Assembly: GCF_001517975.1 (NCBI RefSeq)
Contig: NZ_KQ950183.1
Coordinates: forward strand, 83,282 to 147,281
Direction: 5' to 3'
Origin: Thermobifida cellulosilytica TB100
GTDB taxonomy: Bacteria > Actinomycetota > Actinomycetes > Streptosporangiales > Streptosporangiaceae
DNA: 64,000 nucleotides
Positions 36,771 through 43,668 of this stretch are shown piece by piece. The notes beneath the pieces were generated by a model. That model worked only from the letters and a program-made list of their open reading frames with translations. It made no database searches and was not told the DNA's origin. A program made the translations under genes and the position numbers. Positions within the stretch are counted from its first letter, which is position 1; each line of letters begins with the position of its first letter.

Positions 36771-36821
36771 CCCTCCGGCAGGAGAGCGGTCCTGGAGGCT
36801 GCCGGGCCTTCCGGCCGAAGC
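36771..36821 (+). repeat. Palindromic repeat element, copy A
   Basis: A 51-base element ending in the 25-base core at 36797-36821 (begins GGCTGCCGGGCCTTCC). Bases 36771-36796 match the corresponding part of copy D (40100-40125) with a few changes. The core is perfectly inverted in copy B, 69 bases downstream, so A and B could fold as a 25-bp stem. Confidence 0.8.
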
Positions 36822-36890
36822 CGACCGGCCGCTTGCCTGCCTTGGCCCCGGTGGGTGCGGGGCTGGTGTGGGATTCCGCCGCCTCGGTCT

Positions 36891-36915
36891 GCTTCGGCCG
36901 GAAGGCCCGGCAGCC
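36891..36915 (-). repeat. Palindromic repeat element, copy B
   Basis: Exact reverse complement of the copy A core. The following 40 bases (to about 36955) resemble those after copy C, including GAGGGGTTG. Confidence 0.8.
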
Positions 36916-37099
36916 TTGACCGCCCCCGGGGGTGCGGGAGGGGTTGGTGCGTGCGGGTGGGCTGCGGGCCGGGGCCGGGGAAGGAGCGGCCCTGGCCCGC
37001 AGGTCCGGGCAGGCCGCCGACAGCGCGTCGGCCATGCCCCCAGTGCCGTCACGGCGGCCGGGCATGGCCCTGGGGGCATGGCCGTCGGCGGCCCTGCGG

Positions 37100-37528
37100 T
37101 CAGGGTGCGGGCCGCAGGCCGTCGCGGGCCAGGTGGAAGTAGACGCCCTCGGACCAGGGGGCCAGGGTGCCCCACGCGGTGGCCAGCCGGTCGACCAGCA
37201 GCAGGCCGCGGCCGTGCTCGGCCCACGGGTCCCGGCAGGAAACGGCCCGGGGCACGGAGTGCCCGTGGCGCGGGGCCAGGGTGTGCACCTGGACGTGCAG
37301 GCCGCGCGCGTCGGTGTACACGTGGACCCGGAAGGTCTGGCCGGGCTCGCCGGAGCGGGTGTGGCGGATGGCGTTGGTGGCCAGCTCGGAGACGATCAGC
37401 TCGGCCCGGTCCACCATCTCCTCGGTGGCGTCGGCCTGCGGGCAGGCCCGCAGCACCCCGGCGACGAACCGGCGGGCGGCGGCCACGCTGTCGGGCGTAC
37501 CGGGAAAGGACGTGAGCGAGAGCGTCAC
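37100..37528 (-). CDS. ATP-binding protein, RsbW/anti-sigma type
   Basis: A 142-aa protein with a GHKL (HATPase_c_2) fold: the N-box ELIVSELATNAIRHT near residue 50 and the G-box EHGRGLLLVDRLA near residue 113. Such small kinases are numerous in actinobacteria and often lie near DUF5753/DUF397 genes; some act as anti-sigma factors. The substrate or sigma partner is unknown. I chose GTG 37528 because AGGAGG lies about 7 bases upstream; a longer frame to 37591 has no such site. Confidence 0.85.
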   Translation of the reverse strand: MTLSLTSFPGTPDSVAAARRFVAGVLRACPQADATEEMVDRAELIVSELATNAIRHTRSGEPGQTFRVHVYTDARGLHVQVHTLAPRHGHSVPRAVSCRDPWAEHGRGLLLVDRLATAWGTLAPWSEGVYFHLARDGLRPAP

Positions 37529-37697
37529 CGGGCCGCCTCCTGTCCCCAAGGGTGGAGCGGTTCGCCGGGGTAGTGGCCGCAACCTCCGCATCCCAATAGG
37601 CTTCTCAATGTCGGCACTCCCTTGCAGTGCTCGGCCACGCTCCCGGACCGTTGCCGCGGTCGCGGGAGCTTTTAGCTACCCATCGATGTTACAAGAC

Positions 37698-37717
37698 GTC
37701 ACATGACTTCATGTGAC
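37698..37717. promoter_or_regulatory. Palindromic operator between the ATPase and GntR genes
   Basis: GTCACATGA and TCATGTGAC form a perfect 9-bp inverted repeat with a 2-base spacer, 35 bases before the GntR start, in an AT-rich divergent region. A GntR-type dimer could bind here and repress its own gene and perhaps the ATPase gene. Confidence 0.6.
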
Positions 37718-37752
37718 AACAGATAAACACGCACGTCAACCACTATGAACAC

Positions 37753-37998
37753 ATGGTGATTGACCTAGACGGACCGGAGTTTCTCCGGGATCAGGTTGCT
37801 GCGGTGCTGCGAGAGCGCATTGCTCGCGGCGAGTACCAGCCAAATCGGCGCATTCCACCCGAAACAGACCTGATCGAGGAGTTCAACGTCTCCCGTCCCA
37901 CGGTTCGTGCAGCGCTGTCGATTCTTGAACAAGAGGGATTGATCATCACCCTTCGAGGCAAGGGGCGCTACGTCAAAGCTCGGGAAGAGTCCGACTAG
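37753..37998 (+). CDS. Short GntR-type DNA-binding protein
   Basis: An 81-aa protein that consists only of a GntR winged helix-turn-helix: FLRDQVAAVLRERIARGEYQ, RIPPETDLIEEFNVSRPTVR and ALSILEQEGLIITLRGKGRY. There is no effector domain, which makes it a minimal regulator of the kind linked to plasmids and mobile elements in actinobacteria. A TATGAA box at 37744-37749 lies so close that translation may start leaderless at ATG 37753 or GTG 37756. Probable target: the palindrome at 37698-37717. Confidence 0.85.
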   Translation: MVIDLDGPEFLRDQVAAVLRERIARGEYQPNRRIPPETDLIEEFNVSRPTVRAALSILEQEGLIITLRGKGRYVKAREESD

Positions 37999-38407
37999 CG
38001 CGCCCTGTCCCGGACATCTCGCGGTTTGCGCACAACAGATCGCACTACTCGGGAAGCCCAAGGGGGACCTCGTGGGGCTGACCTCATCTGGTTCAAGCCC
38101 AGCCACAGCAACCAGACCGGCAGGGCGCGTACTCGGGGAGCCGGGCGAGGTGGGGGTGTGGGGCGGGCAGCAGCCTTGGGCATGAGTCCTCGACCTGCTT
38201 TCTCCAGGTTGGGGGCTAAGGCCCTGTTCGGTGTGCCAGCACCGGGCAGGGCCGCTTGCATGTGAGAGACAGAAGCGCGGCCAGCTCTGTACTCTCGATG
38301 TACACCCTGACAACACCTAGATTTCCCCGCTACTCCTTTGACTTTAATCCACAGAAAAGTCGATTCCGGTGGTAGAGGGAGCACACTCTGTGCTCAACTG
38401 AGGAAGT
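37999..38407. other. 409-base gap before the DUF5753 regulator
   Basis: No convincing gene is seen; a short GC-rich frame at 38026-38265 lacks a ribosome-binding site. The last 130 bases are AT-rich and hold a TTGACT box at 38338-38343, an inverted repeat TGTAC/GTACA at 38288-38304 and the operator candidate at 38379-38395, so the promoter of the following gene lies here. Confidence 0.5.
38379..38395. promoter_or_regulatory. Operator candidate before the DUF5753 regulator
   Basis: GAGCAC and GTGCTC form a perfect inverted repeat with a 5-base spacer, ending 12 bases before ATG 38408 and adjoining the ribosome-binding site. Likely autoregulatory site of the helix-turn-helix protein; inference. 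Confidence 0.45.
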
Positions 38408-39217
38408 ATGGCGCACACAGTCAAAGGACGCTGGGTCAAAATTGGCCGTCAGATCAAAGGCTGCCGGGAACGAGCAGGACTCTCGCAACGAGAGTTGGCG
38501 CGAAGGGTGGCACTGTCGCCCACCATGTTCAGTGCCATGGAGCGCGGAGCACGGGGGATCAAAAGGGAACACTTGGAACGAATCGACAAGGTGCTCGGCA
38601 CCGGCGGTGTGCTCGTGGACGCCTGGGACCGTTCCTCCGACTCAGGACTTCCTGAGTGGTATCAGGACGGCGCGGAACGCGAGCGAATGGCCTTCGAGAT
38701 CCGCCAGTACCATCCGCTGGTCGTGCCGGGACTGCTCCAGACCGAAGAGTACGCGCGCACACTGCTGCGCGTGGGACTGCCGCACAGCACCCCCGCCGAG
38801 ATCGAAGACCTGGTACGCTGCCGAATGGATCGGCAGGCCATTCTCACTTCGGACCGACCCCCGCGACTACTGGTGGTGGTTGACGAAGGTGTGCTCCGCC
38901 GACCACTGGGAGGCCGTGGGATTATGAAGCGACAGCTCGCCCGACTCCTGGAGGCATCCGACGAACAGCACATCTCCATCCAGGTGGTTCCCTACGACAC
39001 CGAGCACCACCCTGGCCTGTCCAATGCGTTCACCCTGTACGAGATCTCTGGCCGGGGAAGCGTGCTGTACGTGGAGACACGAGGCTCGGGTACGGCTACG
39101 GACGACACCGAGAAGGTGAATGACCACATACGGCTGTTCGGGGACCTCCTCGGGGTCGCACTGCCCCCAGTCGCTTCCCGGAAGCTGATCGAGCAGATCC
39201 TAGGAGAATTCTCATGA
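38408..39217 (+). CDS. XRE-type regulator with DUF5753 (Scr1 family)
   Basis: A 269-aa protein with an N-terminal helix-turn-helix (residues about 8-62, CRERAGLSQRELARRVALSP) and a C-terminal DUF5753 domain starting around PEWYQDGAERERMAFEIR and QYHPLVVPGLLQTEEYARTL. In Streptomyces such proteins pair with a small DUF397 protein and an anti-sigma-type ATPase to regulate development or secondary metabolism. The stop overlaps the DUF397 gene by 4 bases. Codon use is less GC-extreme than in core genes. Confidence 0.92.
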   Translation: MAHTVKGRWVKIGRQIKGCRERAGLSQRELARRVALSPTMFSAMERGARGIKREHLERIDKVLGTGGVLVDAWDRSSDSGLPEWYQDGAERERMAFEIRQYHPLVVPGLLQTEEYARTLLRVGLPHSTPAEIEDLVRCRMDRQAILTSDRPPRLLVVVDEGVLRRPLGGRGIMKRQLARLLEASDEQHISIQVVPYDTEHHPGLSNAFTLYEISGRGSVLYVETRGSGTATDDTEKVNDHIRLFGDLLGVALPPVASRKLIEQILGEFS

Positions 39218-39405
39218 CCGTCCGAGATCTGAACTGGCGCAAGTCCAGCTACAGCAATGACACCGGCGGTGAATGCGTCGAGGTCGCTGAGACCCCCTCC
39301 GCTGTCTTGGTTCGTGACACCCAGAACCGTCACCTCGGCCACTTGGACTTCGCTCCGGCTGAGTGGGTGGCGTTCCTGGCTGACCTGAGGGCGGGGCGGT
39401 TGTAG
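39214..39405 (+). CDS. DUF397 protein, partner of the DUF5753 regulator
   Basis: A 63-aa DUF397 protein with the signature LNWRKSSYSNDTGGECVEVA and VLVRDTQNRHLGHLDF. ATG 39214 overlaps the regulator stop codon (ATGA). Known DUF397 proteins bind or modulate the XRE/DUF5753 partner. Its DNA is closely related to that of the next gene. Confidence 0.92.
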   Translation: MTVRDLNWRKSSYSNDTGGECVEVAETPSAVLVRDTQNRHLGHLDFAPAEWVAFLADLRAGRL

Positions 39406-39499
39406 TCAGTAGGTTCTCACCGGTTTGGCCGTCAGGGTGCGTTCGTTTGCGGGCATGACTCTGGCGGCCTAGTCGTCGAAGCGGTGAGGAGAGCTACCG

Positions 39500-39748
39500 G
39501 TGAGTGGTCTCGAAGAAACTTGGCGTAAGTCCAGCTACAGCGGTAACGCAGGGAACTGCGTCGAGGTTGCCGTCTCTTGGCGCAAGTCCAGCTACAGCAA
39601 CGACACAGGAGGCGAGTGCGTCGAGGTTGCCGAGACCCCCTCCGCTGTCCTGGTTCGTGACACCCAAAACCGTCACCTCGGCCACTTGGGCTTCTCCCCG
39701 GGCGAGTGGACGGCGTTCCTCTCCAGTCTCAAGAACGACCGGCTGTAG
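39500..39748 (+). CDS. Tandem DUF397 protein with truncated first domain
   Basis: An 82-aa protein made of a broken DUF397 start (residues 1-24, ETWRKSSYSGNAGNCVEVA) joined to a full DUF397 domain (residues 26-82) that is almost identical to the preceding gene's product. The two genes differ at few bases over about 120. The arrangement looks like duplication with unequal crossing-over inside the WRKSSYS repeat. GAGGAGAG precedes the GTG start. Whether the fused copy works is unknown. Confidence 0.8.
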   Translation: MSGLEETWRKSSYSGNAGNCVEVAVSWRKSSYSNDTGGECVEVAETPSAVLVRDTQNRHLGHLGFSPGEWTAFLSSLKNDRL

Positions 39749-39805
39749 CTGGACGGCAGGGCGCCCGTGGGGCTGGGGTGCGGCGTGTGTTCTGCCTGGC
39801 GGTTT

Positions 39806-39830
39806 GCTTCGGCCGGGAGGCCCGGCAGCC
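39806..39830 (-). repeat. Palindromic repeat element, copy C
   Basis: Matches the reverse of the copy A core at 24 of 25 positions. The next 40 bases resemble those after copy B. Confidence 0.8.
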
Positions 39831-40099
39831 TTGAGGTCTGCTTTGGTGCTTGAGGGGTTGTTGGCTTTCCGTAGCGCTTCGCGTCCGGGTGCTGGTCCTT
39901 GCTGGTCTGCTGCCTGCCCCTGCCGGTCTGCTCCCTGCCGGGTTCTCCGGTGTGTGGTCGGTGGTGGGGGTGGTGGGTGTCCTGGCTGAAGCACGTGCCC
40001 GTGCCAGGGCTTGGCTTGTCTGTCTGAATCGGTGCTCGACCTGAAAGGGACGCCCGTCTTGCGGAGGGCTCAGCGTCCGGGAACCTGTCACCTGACAAT

Positions 40100-40150
40100 C
40101 CCTCCGACAGGGGAGCGGGCCTGAAGGCTGCCGGGCCTTCCGGCCGAAGC
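40100..40150 (+). repeat. Palindromic repeat element, copy D
   Basis: Same orientation and layout as copy A, with the 25-base core at 40126-40150 identical to it. Confidence 0.8.
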
Positions 40151-40263
40151 AGACCTGGGGTTTGACGCCTCGGCCCGCCCAAGGCCCGTCCCCAGCATCC
40201 AGGAAGGCTCAGAGCACACAGACGAGCGCGGACTGAGGACAACGTCACTGTTTTGTGAAAACC

Positions 40264-40292
40264 TTGTCAACACCAACATGGTGTGCTGTAAT
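40264..40292 (+). promoter_or_regulatory. hsdM promoter with palindrome in the spacer
   Basis: TTGTCA (40264-40269) and TGTAAT (40287-40292) are spaced by 17 bases. The spacer contains a perfect inverted repeat, ACACCA and TGGTGT with a 3-base centre (40270-40284), placed ideally for a repressor of the restriction-modification operon. The leader to GTG 40445 is about 145 bases. Confidence 0.7.
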
Positions 40293-40444
40293 TCTCTCGC
40301 CCCTGAGGCGTGGGCGTTCCCGGACCGGCCTCAACTCAGGCCGTTCGATTCGGTGATTCTCCCGCAAGGCAGTGCCCGTTCTGCCAGAATCGCCCCATCC
40401 TCGAACCCCTCAGCCAGACCGCCTGACCGGCGTGGAAGGACACC

Positions 40445-42448
40445 GTGGACAACAGCAAGCACCAAGAGCTGGTGAGCTTCATCTGGTCGGTCGCCGACCT
40501 GCTGCGCGGCGACTACAAGCAGTCCGAGTACGGCAAGGTCATCCTGCCGTTCACGGTGCTGCGACGCCTGGACTGCGTCCTGGAGCCGACCAAGGAAGCG
40601 GTCCGCGAGGCCCACGAGAAGTGGAAGGACAAGCCCGTCCACCACAGGATGCTGCTGAAGGCCGCGGGGCAGAGCTTCTACAACACCAGCCCGCTCACCC
40701 TGGAACGGATTGCCGCCGACCCCTCCCAAGTCGCCAAGAACCTCACCACCTACATCGGCTCCTTCTCCGCCAACGCCGCCGAGGTGCTGGAGAAGTACGA
40801 CTTCCTCAACCAGATCAAGCGGCTGGACGAGGCCGGGCTCCTCTACCAGGTGGTGGGCAGGTTCGCCGAGCTGGACCTGCACCCCGACCGGGTGTCCAAC
40901 CTCCAGATGGGCTACGCCTTCGAGGAGCTGATCCGCAGGTTCTCCGAGATCTCCAACGAGACCGCCGGTGAGCACTTCACCCCGCGCGAAGTCATCCGCC
41001 TCATGGTGAACCTGCTGCTCGCCCCCGACGAGGAACGTCTGAGCAGGCCGGGCATCGTCCGCAGAGTCCTCGACCCGGCCTGCGGCACCGGCGGCATGCT
41101 CACCGAGGCCCACGACCACATCCGCGCCCACAACCCGCAGGCCAACGTGGAGGTGTTCGGGCAGGAGCTCAATGCCGAGTCCTGGGCGATCTGCCGTTCC
41201 GACCTCATGATCAAGGGGCAGGACCCGGAGAACATCGGGTTCGGCAACTCCTTCAGCCACGACCGGCACTACGGCAAGTTCTTCGACTACATGCTTGCCA
41301 ACCCGCCGTTCGGCGTGGAGTGGAAGAAGGTCAAGGCAGAGGTGGAGGACGAGCACGAACGCCTCGGCTACTCCGGCCGCTTCGGTGCCGGGCTGCCGCG
41401 CATCAACGACGGGTCGCTGCTGTTCCTCCAGCACATGATTGCCAAAATGAAGCCGGTCCAGACGGACGCGGACGGGCAGACCGACGGCGGCAGCCGCATC
41501 GCGATCGTCTTCAACGGCTCGCCGCTGTTCACCGGGGCCGCCGGATCGGGCGAGTCGAACATCCGCCAGTGGATTCTGGAGAACGACTGGCTGGAGGCGA
41601 TCGTCGCCCTCCCCGACCAGTTGTTCTACAACACCGGCATCTCCACCTACTTCTGGATTCTCACCAACCGCAAGGACGCGGCGCACAGGGGCAAGGTCGT
41701 GCTGATCGACGCCCGCGAGCACTTCGTGAAGATGCGCAAGTCCCTCGGTGAGAAGCGCAAGGAGATCTCCGCCGAGCAGATCGAGGAGCTGACCCGCCTC
41801 TACGCGGACGCGCTCGCCGTCGCCGAAGACCCCGAACACCCGCTGCACGACAAGGTCAAGGTGTTCGACAACGAGGACTTCGGCTACCAGCGCATCACCG
41901 TGGAACGGCCGCTGAGGCTGCGGTTCGAGGTCACCGAAGAGGCACTGGACGCGCTCAAGGCGGCCAAGCCGCTGGCGAAGTACGACTACCGAGACCAGTT
42001 GATCGAGGCGCTTCGCCCGCTGGTCGGCCAGGAGCCGTGCTACGCCAAGGCCGAGTTCGCCAACCGGCTCCGCGGGGCGCTCGCCGAGGGAGGCGTGCCC
42101 AAGCCTCCGGCGAGCGTGGACAAGGCGATCTGGGCCGCGGTTTCTGTCCGAGACCCCAAGGGTGAGGTGCAGACCAAGCGCGGGGGAGCGATCGAGCCCG
42201 ACCCGGAGCTGCGGGACTACGAGAACGTGCCGCTCAAGGAAGACGTCGACGCCTATATGGAGCGTGAAGTCCTGCCGCACGTCCCGGACGCCTGGGTGGA
42301 CCACGACAAGACCAAGATCGGCTACGAGATCCCGTTCACCCGGTACTTCTACAGGTACGTTCCGCCGAGGCCGCTTGAGGAGATCGACGCCGAGTTGGAC
42401 GCGCTTGAGACAGAGGTTCAGGACCTGCTGCGGAAGGTGAAGAAGTGA
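40445..42448 (+). CDS. hsdM: Type I restriction-modification DNA methyltransferase subunit HsdM
   Basis: N6-adenine methyltransferase subunit of a type I restriction-modification complex. The N-terminal HsdM helical domain covers residues about 1-170, the SAM-binding motif DPACGTGGML is near 215-224 and the catalytic NPPF is near residue 285. At 667 aa it is longer than the usual 500-550 aa, with an extra C-terminal region containing a DALETEVQDLLRKVKK coiled coil that probably contacts HsdS. GGAAGGA precedes GTG 40445. The stop overlaps hsdS by 4 bases. Confidence 0.95.
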   Translation: MDNSKHQELVSFIWSVADLLRGDYKQSEYGKVILPFTVLRRLDCVLEPTKEAVREAHEKWKDKPVHHRMLLKAAGQSFYNTSPLTLERIAADPSQVAKNLTTYIGSFSANAAEVLEKYDFLNQIKRLDEAGLLYQVVGRFAELDLHPDRVSNLQMGYAFEELIRRFSEISNETAGEHFTPREVIRLMVNLLLAPDEERLSRPGIVRRVLDPACGTGGMLTEAHDHIRAHNPQANVEVFGQELNAESWAICRSDLMIKGQDPENIGFGNSFSHDRHYGKFFDYMLANPPFGVEWKKVKAEVEDEHERLGYSGRFGAGLPRINDGSLLFLQHMIAKMKPVQTDADGQTDGGSRIAIVFNGSPLFTGAAGSGESNIRQWILENDWLEAIVALPDQLFYNTGISTYFWILTNRKDAAHRGKVVLIDAREHFVKMRKSLGEKRKEISAEQIEELTRLYADALAVAEDPEHPLHDKVKVFDNEDFGYQRITVERPLRLRFEVTEEALDALKAAKPLAKYDYRDQLIEALRPLVGQEPCYAKAEFANRLRGALAEGGVPKPPASVDKAIWAAVSVRDPKGEVQTKRGGAIEPDPELRDYENVPLKEDVDAYMEREVLPHVPDAWVDHDKTKIGYEIPFTRYFYRYVPPRPLEEIDAELDALETEVQDLLRKVKK

Positions 42449-43668
42449 ACTGGCCCAGGATCCCTTTGCGTAGGTTGTTTCGGGTTGTCAACGGAGGGAC
42501 ACCGACCTCTGATCCTGAAAACTGGAACGGCAGCATCCCGTGGGCCACGCCAGTCGACTTGGGATCGGTTTCGGGGAAGCTGAACTCTACAAGGCGTACA
42601 ATCACAGAGAAAGGGGCCAGGACGGGATCTACGGTCGTTCCTGCTGGCTCGATCCTGATTTCGACAAGGGCACCCATAGGATATACGGCTATTACTGGTG
42701 TCCCTCTGGCGTTTAACCAGGGTTGTAGAGCGCTTGTTCCGACTGGTGAAGTTGATGCCAGGTTCTTTTGTTATCAGTTGGAAAGTATGAAAAATGCTCT
42801 GCAATCGCAGGGTTTGGGTTCCACTTTCTTGGAGCTCTCCTCGGAGGCTTTGGCGGCGCTTCCTATTGTTAATCCTCCGCTGGATGTTCAGGGGAATATT
42901 GCTAATTTTCTTGATTCTGAGACAAGGGGTATCGATCGTCTTAGTGGCCTGATATCTCGTCAGCTTGATCTGCTCGAAGAGCGGAGACAGTGGACGCTTG
43001 ACGAAGTTTGGCGTCGTGCTGGTAGGGCTCAGTGGAAAAAGCTTGGATATGCAACTCTTCTGGTTACAAGCGGACCTCGTGGCTGGGGTGGATATCTTGA
43101 TGATGATGGGGAGATTTTCTTCCGCAGTGCTAATCTGAATAGAAGGTCCCTTGTGCCTGATCTGTCTGATGTGGCTTATGTCCGACTTCCTGCTGAGGCC
43201 AGAGTTGAGGCTGTCAGGTCGAGAATATCTTCCGGTGATGTTCTTGTGGGTATCACCGGGGCAAACTCCGGATGGGTTGCCTTGGCCGATGCATCGGTCT
43301 CTGGTGGTTATGTGAGTCAACATGTCAGCCTGGTCAGGCCCGACTCCAGGATTCTTGACGGTCGCTGGCTCGGCTACATGATTGCGTCCTCCGTGGTTCA
43401 GAGTGAACTCATGGGAAGCCAGTATGGGGGAACTAAAACCCAGTTGTCGCTTCCAGACATCCGCAACATCAGGATTCCCGATATTCCTCTGGAAGAACAG
43501 AGGAGGCTGGTACGTGAGGTTGAACGAACAGAAGAACTGATTAACCGGCAGAAGAGCCTGCGTAAGAAACAACTCTCCCTCCTCGCCGAACGCCGCCAGG
43601 CCCTCATCACCGCCGCCGTCACCGGTCAGATCGACGTCACCACCGCCCGGGGAGCCGACCTGTCATGA
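42445..43668 (+). CDS. hsdS: Type I restriction-modification specificity subunit HsdS
   Basis: DNA sequence recognition subunit, 407 aa, with two target-recognition domains. The central spacer helix runs around GIDRLSGLISRQLDLLEERR (near residues 160-180), and the second around EEQRRLVREVERTEELINRQ with LLAERRQALITAAVTGQIDV at the end. Bases about 42600-43550 are far poorer in GC than the flanking genes, while the first 100 and last 130 bases are GC-rich. This mosaic suggests the recognition domains were swapped in from elsewhere. The overlaps with hsdM (GTGA) and hsdR (ATGA) are intact. Confidence 0.93.
   Translation: MNWPRIPLRRLFRVVNGGTPTSDPENWNGSIPWATPVDLGSVSGKLNSTRRTITEKGARTGSTVVPAGSILISTRAPIGYTAITGVPLAFNQGCRALVPTGEVDARFFCYQLESMKNALQSQGLGSTFLELSSEALAALPIVNPPLDVQGNIANFLDSETRGIDRLSGLISRQLDLLEERRQWTLDEVWRRAGRAQWKKLGYATLLVTSGPRGWGGYLDDDGEIFFRSANLNRRSLVPDLSDVAYVRLPAEARVEAVRSRISSGDVLVGITGANSGWVALADASVSGGYVSQHVSLVRPDSRILDGRWLGYMIASSVVQSELMGSQYGGTKTQLSLPDIRNIRIPDIPLEEQRRLVREVERTEELINRQKSLRKKQLSLLAERRQALITAAVTGQIDVTTARGADLS

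Larger units (their letters stand above)
36554..37099. other. 546-base gene-free stretch with inverted repeat pair
   Basis: No frame in this very GC-rich stretch looks like a real protein. It carries two inverted copies of a 25-base repeat core (see repeat entries) and several loose repeats of CAGCGCTGCGGG-like and GTGAGTGCGG-like sequence at 36600-36760. It separates the small - strand operon from the ATPase gene upstream. Confidence 0.6.
39749..40444. other. 696-base gene-free stretch before the restriction-modification operon
   Basis: No real gene is seen. It holds two inverted copies of the palindromic repeat (39806-39830 and 40100-40150) and, in its AT-rich last 200 bases, the hsdM promoter. 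Codon-like frames across it are shadows with no ribosome-binding sites. Confidence 0.6.

Noticed and set aside
38026-38265. 79-codon + strand frame between the GntR and DUF5753 genes
   Set aside because: No ribosome-binding site, no homology pattern, and composition of a chance frame.
36302-40444. An integrative element with integrase or replication genes
   Set aside because: The small genes and regulators are of the kind found in such elements, but no integrase, excisionase, replication protein or attachment repeat was found.
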